DNA of 64,000 bases. Source: Rubritalea marina DSM 17716. GTDB taxonomy: Bacteria; Verrucomicrobiota; Verrucomicrobiia; Verrucomicrobiales; Akkermansiaceae. Position 1 is the stretch's first letter. Every line of letters begins with the position of its first letter. Where the stretch lies: the NCBI RefSeq assembly GCF_000378105.1, contig NZ_KB899251.1, positions 124,001-188,000 of the forward strand, given 5' to 3'. The position numbers were made by a program, and so were the translations under genes. The notes beneath the pieces are model-generated. The model was not told the origin of the DNA, made no database searches, and saw only the letters and a program-made list of their open reading frames with translations. Positions 9,309 through 17,992 of the stretch are shown here, in pieces.

Positions 9309-9914
9309 TTATACGGCCAATGCTTTGGTGGCTGCTATGACGGCTTTGACTTGGCCATCAACGAAGGTTTTTTTGAATGCTTCGTCAGGCTTTTTACCGA
9401 AGATGTGTTCTACGACCTCTGGGTATTGCGCCAAAATGTCGGAGAGGCTCAGGAAATTGAGTGCGGCAATCTGGTAGACGACCTCGTCTGTTTCTCCAAT
9501 AAATTCGTGGAGCAATGGGGCCAGGGGCATGACTTGGAGTGAGCGTACTTCTTCACAAATTGTGCCTGTGGGGGAGCCTGGGGATTTGACCGTGAGGCTC
9601 ATGATGCGATTGAAGTTACCCGCAGGGCCAGGATCTAGAGTGCGATAGATGATCGAGCGTGCGAAGGCCGCCAATTTTTCTTCACAGCTGGCTGAAGCGT
9701 CTAATCCTCCATCAGCGGGGTATTTTTTTTCAGCGGCTTGGAAGGCATGGCGTAAAACTTCAGCAAAGAGGGCTTCTTTGGAGCCAAAGTAATAGTTGAT
9801 GGATGCGATATTCGCTTTGGCGTGTTTGGCGATGTCTGCTACCCGACCATCTCGGTAACCAGACTTTGAGAAGATCTTGAGCGCACTGGTGATGAGTTTG
9901 TCTTTGACTGGCAT
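9309..9914 (-). CDS. TetR/AcrR-family transcriptional regulator, probable repressor of the efflux operon
   Basis: The N-terminal TetR helix-turn-helix is clear: LITSALKIFSKSGY, then VADIAKHAKANIASINYYFG and SKEALFAEVL. The C-terminal ligand domain looks like the CecR/DUF1956 group (GSPTGTICEEV then MPLAPLLHEFI). I chose the start MPVKDK at 9914, which puts the DNA-binding helix about six residues from the N-terminus; a start at 9992 adds 26 residues unlike the family. The gene is first in the minus-strand efflux operon, with the channel gene 80 bases downstream, so an autoregulated repressor responding to a pump substrate is the usual reading. Confidence 0.9.
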   Translation of the reverse strand: MPVKDKLITSALKIFSKSGYRDGRVADIAKHAKANIASINYYFGSKEALFAEVLRHAFQAAEKKYPADGGLDASASCEEKLAAFARSIIYRTLDPGPAGNFNRIMSLTVKSPGSPTGTICEEVRSLQVMPLAPLLHEFIGETDEVVYQIAALNFLSLSDILAQYPEVVEHIFGKKPDEAFKKTFVDGQVKAVIAATKALAV

Positions 9915-9921
9915 GATAATG

Positions 9922-9952
9922 ACAATAAGGAACCAATTGGTGTTGAAGTCAA
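9922..9952 (-). promoter_or_regulatory. candidate promoter with a 10-bp palindrome upstream of the tetR-type gene
   Basis: Read on the minus strand, TTGACT (9952-9947) and TATTGT (9927-9922) form -35/-10-like boxes with a long 19-bp spacer. The spacer holds the perfect palindrome ACCAATTGGT (9932-9941). A palindrome between the promoter boxes is where a TetR-type operator would be expected. The binding site is inferred. Confidence 0.35.
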
Positions 9953-10080
9953 ATGAAGAATTGAAATCATTGTTTTGAAAAATGCGGCCCAAGTGTCGGT
10001 TGTGATGCTGATGTGTGTCGAAGTATGAGATCTTGCACTTACCGCTTCACAGCGATGCTTGGAGCGTTCAAGCTACGCCC

Positions 10081-10815
10081 ATGAATTCGTTGTCTCGCTT
10101 TTTTTTAAATCCAGCCGCTTGGGGCGATGGTCCCTTGGTGCTGTCTTCAGAGGAGTCACACCATTGTGTGCGTGTGTTACGTCAAAAGGTGGGTGACGAG
10201 GTGGTGGTTTTTGATGGGGAGGGACGATCTGTCCAAGGTGAAATCGTGGAAGCAAGTAAGCAGGAGGTGATGGTTCAGCCTACGGCATCGGTCATGCTGC
10301 AAGAGCGTTCGAATGAGATTCGATTGATTCAAGCGGTTCCTAAAGCTGGGAATATGGAGCTCATCGTACAGAAGGCGGTGGAGCTTGGGATTGCTTCAAT
10401 CCAGCCATTAGAGACAGACAACACTGTGGCCAAGGCGGACGCTAAGAAGGTAGAAAAATGGCAGCGTGTGGCTCTAGAGGCGTGTAAGCAATGTGGGCAA
10501 AACTATTTGCCACAGGTGATGCCAGCGATGAAATTTTCGGAATGGATCCAAGAGGATACGCCTGCTCAGTATTGTGTTGTGGCAGCGCTCGACCCTCGGA
10601 GCGAGCCAATTGAGGAGGTTCTTGCTGCTCTGTCAATGAAGCAGTCGGTGGGCTTGCTCGTGGGGCCGGAGGGTGACTTTTCTGCGGGAGAGTATGATGC
10701 AGCTATCGCGGCGGGATATCTACCTGTAAGCCTCGGTAGCATCGTGTTGCGTGTGGAGACGGCAACTTTGTACTGCCTGAGTATTCTGAAGTTTGCTCTA
10801 GCGAGGCTCACCTAG
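10081..10815 (+). CDS. rsmE: 16S rRNA (uracil-1498-N3)-methyltransferase RsmE
   Basis: It methylates U1498 of 16S rRNA using S-adenosylmethionine. The start MNSLSRFFL at 10081 is chosen because the family begins with a short N-terminal ..RFF; an upstream start at 10015 adds 22 unrelated residues. The N-terminal PUA-like domain (EESHHCVRVLRQKVGD) and the SPOUT knot motifs GPEGDFS and LGSIVLRVETA are present. The length (244 residues) is normal. It is divergent from the tetR-type gene and convergent with the next gene, with one base between the stops. Confidence 0.95.
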   Translation: MNSLSRFFLNPAAWGDGPLVLSSEESHHCVRVLRQKVGDEVVVFDGEGRSVQGEIVEASKQEVMVQPTASVMLQERSNEIRLIQAVPKAGNMELIVQKAVELGIASIQPLETDNTVAKADAKKVEKWQRVALEACKQCGQNYLPQVMPAMKFSEWIQEDTPAQYCVVAALDPRSEPIEEVLAALSMKQSVGLLVGPEGDFSAGEYDAAIAAGYLPVSLGSIVLRVETATLYCLSILKFALARLT

Positions 10816-10816
10816 G

Positions 10817-11869
10817 CTAAGAAGACTTGGATAGCTGGCGGTAGTATGAGCACAGCGCGGCGGCTTCCTGTTCTACTGTGTAGTGATCGAGGATGCGATT
10901 TCGGCCAGCTTGGCCTAGGGCGTTTCGCTCATGTTCTGTCATCGTGAGGAGGCTTTTAAGAGCCATGCGAGTTGCTGTGGTATCGCCACACGGTACGACG
11001 AAACCGTCGGTTCTGTCTCTTACTACTTCTCTCCAAGCTCCAGCTTCGCTGGCAAGTACAGCTGTGCCACTCGCCATGGCTTCAGGCGCGGTTAGACCGT
11101 AGCCCTCATTGCGGCTGAGTGCGGCCACGATTGACATGGAGCGCATGAGTTTAGGGATTTCGCTGAATGGTTGTTTGCCCAGGACAATGATACGATCGGC
11201 GAGGCCGGCCTCAGCCATTTTATGAATTTGGGAGTCTAGGTAGCTTTGGTGCTTTGCTGTGGTTTCCCCAACAACGACAATGGTAGGATCTGGATTGTCT
11301 TTGAATAATGGGATCGCAGCATCGACGAGGAGGTCGAGGCCTTTTTGGTGGCGTACTCTTCCAAAGATGCCGATGCCGAACTTTCCTGGAAGTCCAAGCG
11401 CACTCCAGGCAGCTTGTTTGTCTGCGGCTGGGGTGTATATTTGTTCATCGACACCGTGCGGTATCGTGATGTCTGCTGGACGATCCAAGTAGGCGCCTGC
11501 ATACTTGCTTGTGGTGATAATGCCGTCCATTTGACCAATCAACCACTTCGTGAATTTTGAATGGTGGCGTTGAGCTGTGGAGGTGAAGACGATTCGGATT
11601 TTTGCTCCTAGTAGTTTTTTCAGGATGAGAGCTTGGATCATCTCATCATTGCGACGTGCGTGAAAGACGCAATACCCACCTGAGCTGAGAGGGGCCTTGG
11701 TGCGCTTCGCAGCCTCTAAAATGCCGATGCAAGGCGCAGAATCTGGTAGATGATGAGCTCCCAATACTGCCAGCTTCATGGCCTCCTGCTGATAGGGGAG
11801 TACCTGAAGCATCGTAGAGCTTACACCAGAGAACTTCTTATTAGAATTGCCCAGAATGAGTTCGAGCAT
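10817..11869 (-). CDS. glycosyltransferase, family 4 (GT-B fold), LPS-core type
   Basis: A 350-residue GT-B enzyme that transfers a sugar from a nucleotide donor. The C-terminal donor domain is clear: FGIGIFGRVRHQKGLDLLV, then SIVAALSRNEGYGLTAPEAMASG with the conserved E-x7-E arrangement, and GFVVPCGD. It resembles LpcC-like core mannosyltransferases, but donor specificity cannot be read. It is the last gene of a minus-strand group with another GT-B enzyme, a GT9 enzyme and a DUF4254 protein, so a role in LPS core or oligosaccharide assembly is likely. Confidence 0.85.
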   Translation of the reverse strand: MLELILGNSNKKFSGVSSTMLQVLPYQQEAMKLAVLGAHHLPDSAPCIGILEAAKRTKAPLSSGGYCVFHARRNDEMIQALILKKLLGAKIRIVFTSTAQRHHSKFTKWLIGQMDGIITTSKYAGAYLDRPADITIPHGVDEQIYTPAADKQAAWSALGLPGKFGIGIFGRVRHQKGLDLLVDAAIPLFKDNPDPTIVVVGETTAKHQSYLDSQIHKMAEAGLADRIIVLGKQPFSEIPKLMRSMSIVAALSRNEGYGLTAPEAMASGTAVLASEAGAWREVVRDRTDGFVVPCGDTTATRMALKSLLTMTEHERNALGQAGRNRILDHYTVEQEAAALCSYYRQLSKSS

Positions 11870-11889
11870 CGGATAGATGGTGTTAGGTG

Positions 11890-12471
11890 CTATTTAGCAG
11901 CAGCTTCACGAAGCTGTGGATTCAGGGATGCATCGTTGTACATCTTGAATTGATAATAGACACGGAAACTGCGAGTGCCATCAGCGACTTCAGATAGGAG
12001 TTGGTCGAGAGCCAGGGAAAGGTCAGCGATCTGCTGTTTGATGACAGCGACTTTATGGGTGCACTTAGCGATGTGCTCTTCACTGGCATCTGTGCGGTCC
12101 ACTTCTTCCTGCATGTGGTACTCCTTGAGTGCAAGGATGGAGAGGCGATCAATCATCATACCTGGTGTCTCTGAGTTGAAGGGCACTCCTTCTGTCTTGG
12201 GGGTGAGTGTATCGACTAAATACTTATCTATTTTTTCGATATGGTCATTGCGGCGTTGGTTGTGGCCATCGATCGCGCGTTTGGCGTGGTAGATTGGCTC
12301 GAAGCCGATGTCTTCCCGGCGCGCCACATCTTCTTCATGCCACAACAGGAAGTTACAGAGATGATTTTCTGTGATCAGTCCGAGGAATTCTTGAGCCTGG
12401 TTTGAAGGATTTTCAGCGTGCCATTGGCTGGTGAGGTCTTGCTGTAATGTGGTGATGTCGTGAGATTGCAT
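11890..12471 (-). CDS. DUF4254 protein
   Basis: The protein matches the DUF4254 family, which has no established function. Features are the near N-terminal NHLCNFLLWHEEDVAR segment, a central helix with IYHAKRAIDGHNQRRNDHIE, and SETPGMMIDRLSILALKEYH. It is all-helical and soluble with no signal peptide. The start at 12471 (MQSHDITT) is preferred because it lies 4 bases after the upstream stop; a longer frame from 12546 would overlap the GT9 gene by 71 bases. In many genomes members sit beside GT9 glycosyltransferases, as here, suggesting a part in LPS assembly. That role is inferred from context. Confidence 0.8.
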   Translation of the reverse strand: MQSHDITTLQQDLTSQWHAENPSNQAQEFLGLITENHLCNFLLWHEEDVARREDIGFEPIYHAKRAIDGHNQRRNDHIEKIDKYLVDTLTPKTEGVPFNSETPGMMIDRLSILALKEYHMQEEVDRTDASEEHIAKCTHKVAVIKQQIADLSLALDQLLSEVADGTRSFRVYYQFKMYNDASLNPQLREAAAK

Positions 12472-12475
12472 AGTA

Positions 12476-13492
12476 TTAGCGGAGGCGAGAGTATGGAAGC
12501 TCCCTTGAGAAGTCAAAGACCGAGTCAAACTTGCCAATAACGTCACTTGCTGAAATTAGCCCTATTTGAGGGAAGTTTATTCCTTCGTCTGGGTGAAACT
12601 TTGAAATAAATGCAGTTGGTTGTCCCAGTGTGAGGGGGGCGTGAGAAATTTGAGATACTGGCCCAAAGAGCTCAATCATAGGACAACCTAATGCAGCTGC
12701 GATATGCGCAGGGCCTGTATCGACTGTGATCATCCCAGCAGCCAGACATGATGCTGCTTTGAGTTCGATGATGTTCAGGTCGTTCGATAGGTTGTGGAGG
12801 CGATCAGATTCGATTCCCTTGGTAATTTCATTGAGGTATTCAAATTCTGAGGGAGAGCCGGTCAGGACGACTTCCAGGTCTAGATAATTTTCCAATAAGG
12901 CTTTGATGACACTTTGCCATCTGGTGTTTGGCCAGCATTTTGTATTTGAAGCACTGTGCTGAGAACCACGTTTCATGGTTTTTTTATTCCCAGGCTGAAC
13001 GAGTACAAATGGTCGTTGGAGCATAGGGAGTTTAGCTACTAAAGCGTCAATCGCATCCTGGCTTGAGAAGAGCCATGGTTCTAGATCTTCGGCGCAGGAT
13101 TGGGCCACTAGTCCAGTTTCTCTGAGTCGGCGAGACGCTTCATGTTCTATTCCATCGTGCGATATGTCGTGTAAGGGCGAGAGGTTTAGGAAGCCCAAGT
13201 GTCTGGCTGTTCTCTGTTCGGGATGGAGATTGTAGACGGTATGGAATGTTTGAGATTTTAGCGATCTCTTCAGCTGAATCGAGGAGGGATTGATGAAGTG
13301 TGGTAGCCCTCTTTTTTGAAGGATATGAATATTGCCAATGTGTGGGCATCCTTTGAGGGTTGGTATCGTCCACTTGGCGCCAGTGATGAGATCAGGAGCC
13401 ACACCATCTCGCTCGTGGAGCGCCTTGAGAGTGGGTGTGAGTAAGACGATATCGCCGATTCCGCCGAACCGTGTGATGAGTGATGGATGCAT
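12476..13492 (-). CDS. glycosyltransferase family 9 (heptosyltransferase-like)
   Basis: A 338-residue GT9 enzyme of the ADP-heptose:LPS heptosyltransferase family. The N-terminus has the family signature FGGIGDIVLLTPTLKALHER. The C-terminal domain has FVLVQPGNKKTMKRGS, then AAGMITVDTGPAHIAAALGCPMIELFGP with the conserved DTGPAH motif. It acts at the cytoplasmic face of the inner membrane, adding heptose or another sugar to the LPS core. The DUF4254 gene starts 4 bases after its stop, indicating co-transcription. Confidence 0.9.
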   Translation of the reverse strand: MHPSLITRFGGIGDIVLLTPTLKALHERDGVAPDLITGAKWTIPTLKGCPHIGNIHILQKRGLPHFINPSSIQLKRSLKSQTFHTVYNLHPEQRTARHLGFLNLSPLHDISHDGIEHEASRRLRETGLVAQSCAEDLEPWLFSSQDAIDALVAKLPMLQRPFVLVQPGNKKTMKRGSQHSASNTKCWPNTRWQSVIKALLENYLDLEVVLTGSPSEFEYLNEITKGIESDRLHNLSNDLNIIELKAASCLAAGMITVDTGPAHIAAALGCPMIELFGPVSQISHAPLTLGQPTAFISKFHPDEGINFPQIGLISASDVIGKFDSVFDFSRELPYSRLR

Positions 13493-13510
13493 TCTATCTA
13501 ACGTGGTGTT

Positions 13511-14455
13511 CTATTGGCTCAGTTGACGTGAAAAGGTTTCAATTAGGAGGTTTTTAAAGCGAAGATCATTGGCATCATACCAATCTCGAGCTCTCTTCCC
13601 GATCACCATTTTGTCATCAGCGCTCATGCTGAAGAGTTGTATGAGCTGGTTCTCTAGCTTGCCTGAGTCGACATAGTAATTGGTGCCTAGGTGACGGGCT
13701 TCGTCATGTTTGAAAGGGACAAGTACGCCATGTGCAGGGCTGATCAGTTCGTTCATCGGAGGGGCGTCAGTGGTGACGACAACCGCGGAGCAGGACATCG
13801 CTTCAACGATATAGTGGCCCCAGCCTTCACTGCGCGACGGGCATAAATGAATGCCGTGGGAATTCATGAGAGATGATAATTGCTCATCAGAGATGTAATC
13901 GCTGATCAAGCGCACATTTTTAGGGACACTACTTGGGGCGTTCGAGGGATGCTGAATAAGCGTGAGCGTGGGCCAATCTGGGTGCTTACACCAGAGTTCA
14001 AGAATATCCTCTGTGCCTTTTAGAGTACTCTTTCCGGCTAGGTGTAAGACGGATTGATAATCAGCAGCAGTTTCCTTGGAATTGCGGTCGGGGGAGGTGA
14101 AGCCAATGAATTCAGCTTTCGAGAGTTCTGCAAAGATTACCTGCGCATGCCTGCTTTTACAGAGCACGGTATCGATTTGTTTAAGATGCTTGATGAGCCT
14201 ATGAGGAAAGCGTTCTTGATTTGGGATGAGAAGGTTGGTGTTGGCCGAGCGGAACCACCGAGGGAAACAACGCTCTAGAAAGATGTTGATGTCGTATTTG
14301 TCACGATTCTTTGGAGATAAGCTATGCCACCATGGGATTGCTCTGCAGTGACTCGTGGTGACATCATGACCTGCAGATTCTAACGTATATTGAACAATGT
14401 TAGTGTCTTGATCTAGTCCCACGCCATTGCTTCGGCTGATGATGTTGATGCGCAT
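13511..14455 (-). CDS. glycosyltransferase, GT-B fold (group 1)
   Basis: A 314-residue enzyme with an N-terminal acceptor half and a C-terminal GT4-like donor half (HGIHLCPSRSEGWGHYIVEA, then VVVTTDAPPMNELI and HGVLVPF). The E-x-W-G-H-Y variant is seen in families acting on surface glycans. It is first in the minus-strand LPS group, 18 bases before the GT9 gene, and divergent from rfbC. The 75-bp divergent spacer probably holds promoters for both directions. Confidence 0.8.
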   Translation of the reverse strand: MRINIISRSNGVGLDQDTNIVQYTLESAGHDVTTSHCRAIPWWHSLSPKNRDKYDINIFLERCFPRWFRSANTNLLIPNQERFPHRLIKHLKQIDTVLCKSRHAQVIFAELSKAEFIGFTSPDRNSKETAADYQSVLHLAGKSTLKGTEDILELWCKHPDWPTLTLIQHPSNAPSSVPKNVRLISDYISDEQLSSLMNSHGIHLCPSRSEGWGHYIVEAMSCSAVVVTTDAPPMNELISPAHGVLVPFKHDEARHLGTNYYVDSGKLENQLIQLFSMSADDKMVIGKRARDWYDANDLRFKNLLIETFSRQLSQ

Positions 14456-14530
14456 ATTTGTATTAAGAAACGGGGCTTGCTATCCGATAGTCACGTGTCT
14501 AATTTGCTACGTCTCACACGTAAACAACAA

Positions 14531-15085
14531 ATGCTACTTACACCTACGAAAATACCTGATGTTATCGAAGTAATCCCTAAGAAGTTTGGAGATGAACGAG
14601 GCTTTTTTTCAGAAGTGTTCAAGAAGCAAGCTTTCGCGGAGCATGGTTTTGAGGATGAATTTATCCAGGATAATCATGCCTATTCAAGTGAGGTCGGAGT
14701 ATTGAGGGGGTTGCATTACCAATCTCCACCATTTGCTCAGGATAAGCTGGTCAGAGTATTGAAAGGTGCGATTATTGATGTCGCCGTCGACATTCGTAAG
14801 GGATCACCAACATATGGTGAATGGATGGCTGTTGAGCTCTCCGCTGAGAACTGGAAGCAATTGCTTGTTCCCAAAGGGTTTGCACATGGATACGTCACAT
14901 TAGAACCGGATACTGAAGTTTTCTACAAAGTAACCAATCCATATGCCCCTGATCATGATAAAGGTATTTTGTGGAGCGATCCCGCTTTAGCTATCGATTG
15001 GGGGAGCGTGACTGAGCCAATTTTATCGGCCAAAGATAAAATCCAACCCCTTCTTTCTGAAATAGAATCTGAATTTTCCTACTAA
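14531..15085 (+). CDS. rfbC: dTDP-4-dehydrorhamnose 3,5-epimerase
   Basis: Third enzyme of dTDP-L-rhamnose synthesis: double epimerisation of dTDP-4-keto-6-deoxyglucose. The cupin fold motifs are present: FFSEVFKKQAFAEHGF, then FIQDNHAYSSEVGVLRGLHYQ with the catalytic His, and LLVPKGFAHGY. The start MLLTPTKIP at 14531 fits the family; a frame from 14477 adds 18 odd residues. Length is 184 residues. It leads the rfbC-B-D-A operon with 1-24 bp gaps. Confidence 0.95.
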   Translation: MLLTPTKIPDVIEVIPKKFGDERGFFSEVFKKQAFAEHGFEDEFIQDNHAYSSEVGVLRGLHYQSPPFAQDKLVRVLKGAIIDVAVDIRKGSPTYGEWMAVELSAENWKQLLVPKGFAHGYVTLEPDTEVFYKVTNPYAPDHDKGILWSDPALAIDWGSVTEPILSAKDKIQPLLSEIESEFSY

Positions 15086-15086
15086 C

Positions 15087-16145
15087 ATGAATCTACCAAC
15101 CGTAATTGTTACTGGCGGAGCTGGCTTTATCGGGTCAGCAGTGTGTCGTTATTTGGTTTCCAATCAAATTGCCAATGTCATCAATGTGGATGTGCTAACC
15201 TATGCGGCAAATTTGACATCGGTCGAGCCGGTGGCCCATGCTGATAACTATACCTTTGTCAAAGCAGACATCTGTGACGCCGAGGCGATGCAGCAAGTGT
15301 TTGAGAAGTATCAACCAGATGGGGTGATGCATTTGGCAGCTGAATCGCATGTGGATCGCTCGATCACTGGTGCTCAAAAGTTTATCGAAACCAATGTACT
15401 CGGTACATCTGTGCTTCTGGATGCTGCTCTGAAGCACTGGAGAGGCCTGGATAAGGAAAAGGCCGATACGTTTAAATTCTTATTGGTGTCCACAGATGAA
15501 GTGTATGGGTCACTTGGGGCGGATGGCTTGTTTGAAGAAGTGACTCCTTATGACCCATCTTCTCCATATTCAGCCTCCAAGGCAGCATCTGACCATCTCG
15601 CTATTGCATGGCATAGAACGTACGGCCTGCCGGTGGTGATTTCTAATTGCTCCAACAATTATGGTCCCTACCATTTCCCAGAAAAACTGATTCCGTTGAT
15701 TATTCTAAACGCCTTACATCATAAACCACTGCCCATCTATGGTGATGGCTCTAATGTGCGAGACTGGCTCTTTGTTGATGATCATGCCAAGGCCTTGTGG
15801 ACTATTCTGAAAACTGGTGAGCTCGGTGAGAAATATAATGTGGGTGGGCGCAATGAGCGCACCAACCTTGAAGTGGTGCAGACAGTTTGTCGTTTACTCG
15901 ATGATATGGTCGACTCAACACCTGAAGGAGGACATGAGTCACTCATTACTTATGTGACTGATCGCCCTGGACATGACGCAAGATACGCGATTGATGCGAC
16001 CAAGCTTGAAAATGAGCTCGGATGGAAAGCTGAAGAGAACTTTGATACAGGAATCAAAGCTACGGTTCAGTGGTACCTAGAGAATGAATCATGGTGGCGT
16101 CCAATCCTAGAGCAGAAGTATGCAGGTGAGCGTCTAGGGCTCTAA
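15087..16145 (+). CDS. rfbB: dTDP-glucose 4,6-dehydratase
   Basis: It converts dTDP-glucose to dTDP-4-keto-6-deoxyglucose, the branch point for rhamnose and for 4-amino-6-deoxy sugars. It shows the extended-SDR Rossmann motif GGAGFIGSAVCRYL, the HLAAESHVDRS motif, the STDEVYGSLG catalytic region and YSASKA (YxxxK). Its length of 352 residues is standard. It starts one base after rfbC. Besides rhamnose, its product could feed the VioA-like aminotransferase encoded at 17993. Confidence 0.96.
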   Translation: MNLPTVIVTGGAGFIGSAVCRYLVSNQIANVINVDVLTYAANLTSVEPVAHADNYTFVKADICDAEAMQQVFEKYQPDGVMHLAAESHVDRSITGAQKFIETNVLGTSVLLDAALKHWRGLDKEKADTFKFLLVSTDEVYGSLGADGLFEEVTPYDPSSPYSASKAASDHLAIAWHRTYGLPVVISNCSNNYGPYHFPEKLIPLIILNALHHKPLPIYGDGSNVRDWLFVDDHAKALWTILKTGELGEKYNVGGRNERTNLEVVQTVCRLLDDMVDSTPEGGHESLITYVTDRPGHDARYAIDATKLENELGWKAEENFDTGIKATVQWYLENESWWRPILEQKYAGERLGL

Positions 16146-16169
16146 CAAGATAATGTTGAATTCTCTTCA

Positions 16170-17060
16170 ATGAACGATCATCCCACTAAAAGAGTATTAG
16201 TCATAGGTAAGTCTGGTCAGTTGGCCAAGGCTTTGACTTCATTGACTGGTGAATTTAGCAAATGCAGTATTCACGCAGTGGGCAGACCTGAACTCGATAT
16301 TACCAATGTAGATTCAGTTAAGTCGGTATTGGAGGTCTATTGCCCAGATGTTGTGATTAATGCGTCAGCATACACTGCGGTGGATCAGGCTGAAAGCGAT
16401 ATAGAGAGCGCACGGAACATCAACGCAACGGCAGTTCAAACTTTGGCACGTTTGTGTGCGCAAGCATCGCTGCAATTGATCCATATTTCTACAGATTACG
16501 TATTCGATGGTACTGCTACTGCCCCACTAAAGGAGTCTGATGCGGTTGCGCCAATGGGGGTTTATGGTCAAACGAAGCTTGAAGGTGAGCAGTTCGCGGT
16601 AAGCGAGAATCCTTCTAGTATCATTGTGAGAACGAGTTGGCTGTACGGCGATCATGGTAATAACTTCGTTTCTACAATGCTTAGGCTTGCCGAGCAGCGT
16701 CATACATTAGGCGTTGTCTCTGACCAATTCGGCCGTCCTACCTATGCCTCAGATCTAGCACGCACTCTCATGATTATTGGAGTCCATGCGAGTGATGATG
16801 ATGCGGGGGTGTACCACTATTCTAATGATGGCGAGCCAACGAGTTGGTATGGTTTTGCCAATGAGGTGTTTACACATGCTAAAGCTCTAGGGTTAAAGGT
16901 GCCAGACAGGCTCAATGCTATCACTACAGAAGATTTCCCCACTCCTGCTAAACGGCCTGCTTGGTCGGTAATGAATTTGGATAAAATTCAAAGCACTTTC
17001 AATTTAAATATTCCAGATTGGAAATCCTCACTCTCGAAATACTTTCAAAACAATTACTAA
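16170..17060 (+). CDS. rfbD: dTDP-4-dehydrorhamnose reductase
   Basis: Last step of dTDP-L-rhamnose synthesis, an NAD(P)H-dependent reduction. Motifs are the N-terminal [28 protein letters not shown], the STDYVFDG motif and the YGQTKLEGE catalytic YxxxK, then RTSWLYG and [13 protein letters not shown]. Its length of 296 residues is typical. The gene lies 24 bases after rfbB and 4 bases before rfbA. Confidence 0.95.
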   Translation: MNDHPTKRVLVIGKSGQLAKALTSLTGEFSKCSIHAVGRPELDITNVDSVKSVLEVYCPDVVINASAYTAVDQAESDIESARNINATAVQTLARLCAQASLQLIHISTDYVFDGTATAPLKESDAVAPMGVYGQTKLEGEQFAVSENPSSIIVRTSWLYGDHGNNFVSTMLRLAEQRHTLGVVSDQFGRPTYASDLARTLMIIGVHASDDDAGVYHYSNDGEPTSWYGFANEVFTHAKALGLKVPDRLNAITTEDFPTPAKRPAWSVMNLDKIQSTFNLNIPDWKSSLSKYFQNNY

Positions 17061-17064
17061 GCAC

Positions 17065-17961
17065 ATGAGCGCAACATCAAAATTAAGAAAGGGAATCATC
17101 CTAGCCGGGGGTTCCGGAACAAGGCTTTATCCTGTCACTAAGTCGGTCAGCAAACAGCTTTTGCCGATCTATGATAAGCCGATGATTTATTATCCTTTAT
17201 CAGTTTTAATGTTAGCAGGTATCAAAGAGGTTTTAATCATCACCACCCCACATGATCAAGAAGCCTTCAAAAACCTTTTGGGAGATGGTTCTCAGTTTGG
17301 TATCTCTCTTGAATATAGTATCCAAGAGCACCCGAATGGACTAGCTGAAGCCTTTATCTTAGGTGAACAATTTTTAGATGGAGCTCCTGTGTGTCTTATT
17401 CTAGGCGATAACTTGTACTATGGTCATGGATTAACTAAAACACTGCAGCAAGCAAATGATGGTGGCTCTACGGCGTCAGTTTTCGCGTTACACGTGCAAG
17501 ATCCGGAACGCTATGGTATCGTAGAGATGGACAAGGATAATAAGGCTCTCTCTATCGAGGAAAAACCGGAAAATCCTAAGTCAAGCTGGGCGGTCACAGG
17601 TCTCTACTTCTTTGATGAAAGAGCTCCAGCAATAGCTAAGCAAGTTAAGCCTTCGGCGCGTGGTGAAATTGAGATCACGGAGGTGATCGATTTCTATCTC
17701 AAAGAAGCTTCTCTCAAAGTGAATACAATGAGCCGTGGAATGGCTTGGTTCGATACCGGTACTCACGATTCCATGGTCGAAGCAATTGAGTTTGTTAGAG
17801 CAATCGAAAATAGAACAGGCCAGAAAATTGCTTGTCTCGAGGAAATTGCCTGGGTGAACGGCTGGATTGATGATGCTAAATTAGCGGAGCATGCTGAGAC
17901 TTATAAGAAGTCACGATATGGACAGTATTTGATGAGTCTTTTATCAGGGTTTAAAAGCTGA
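17065..17961 (+). CDS. rfbA: glucose-1-phosphate thymidylyltransferase
   Basis: First enzyme of the dTDP-sugar pathway: glucose-1-phosphate + dTTP to dTDP-glucose + PPi. The nucleotidyltransferase signature [16 protein letters not shown] is followed by [18 protein letters not shown] and the product-binding [18 protein letters not shown] and [10 protein letters not shown] are also conserved. Its 298 residues are full length. It is the fourth gene of the rfbCBDA order and is 31 bases from the next gene. Confidence 0.97.
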   Translation: MSATSKLRKGIILAGGSGTRLYPVTKSVSKQLLPIYDKPMIYYPLSVLMLAGIKEVLIITTPHDQEAFKNLLGDGSQFGISLEYSIQEHPNGLAEAFILGEQFLDGAPVCLILGDNLYYGHGLTKTLQQANDGGSTASVFALHVQDPERYGIVEMDKDNKALSIEEKPENPKSSWAVTGLYFFDERAPAIAKQVKPSARGEIEITEVIDFYLKEASLKVNTMSRGMAWFDTGTHDSMVEAIEFVRAIENRTGQKIACLEEIAWVNGWIDDAKLAEHAETYKKSRYGQYLMSLLSGFKS

Positions 17962-17992
17962 TGTTTATGTCATTAGATGAAAGCTATTAATT

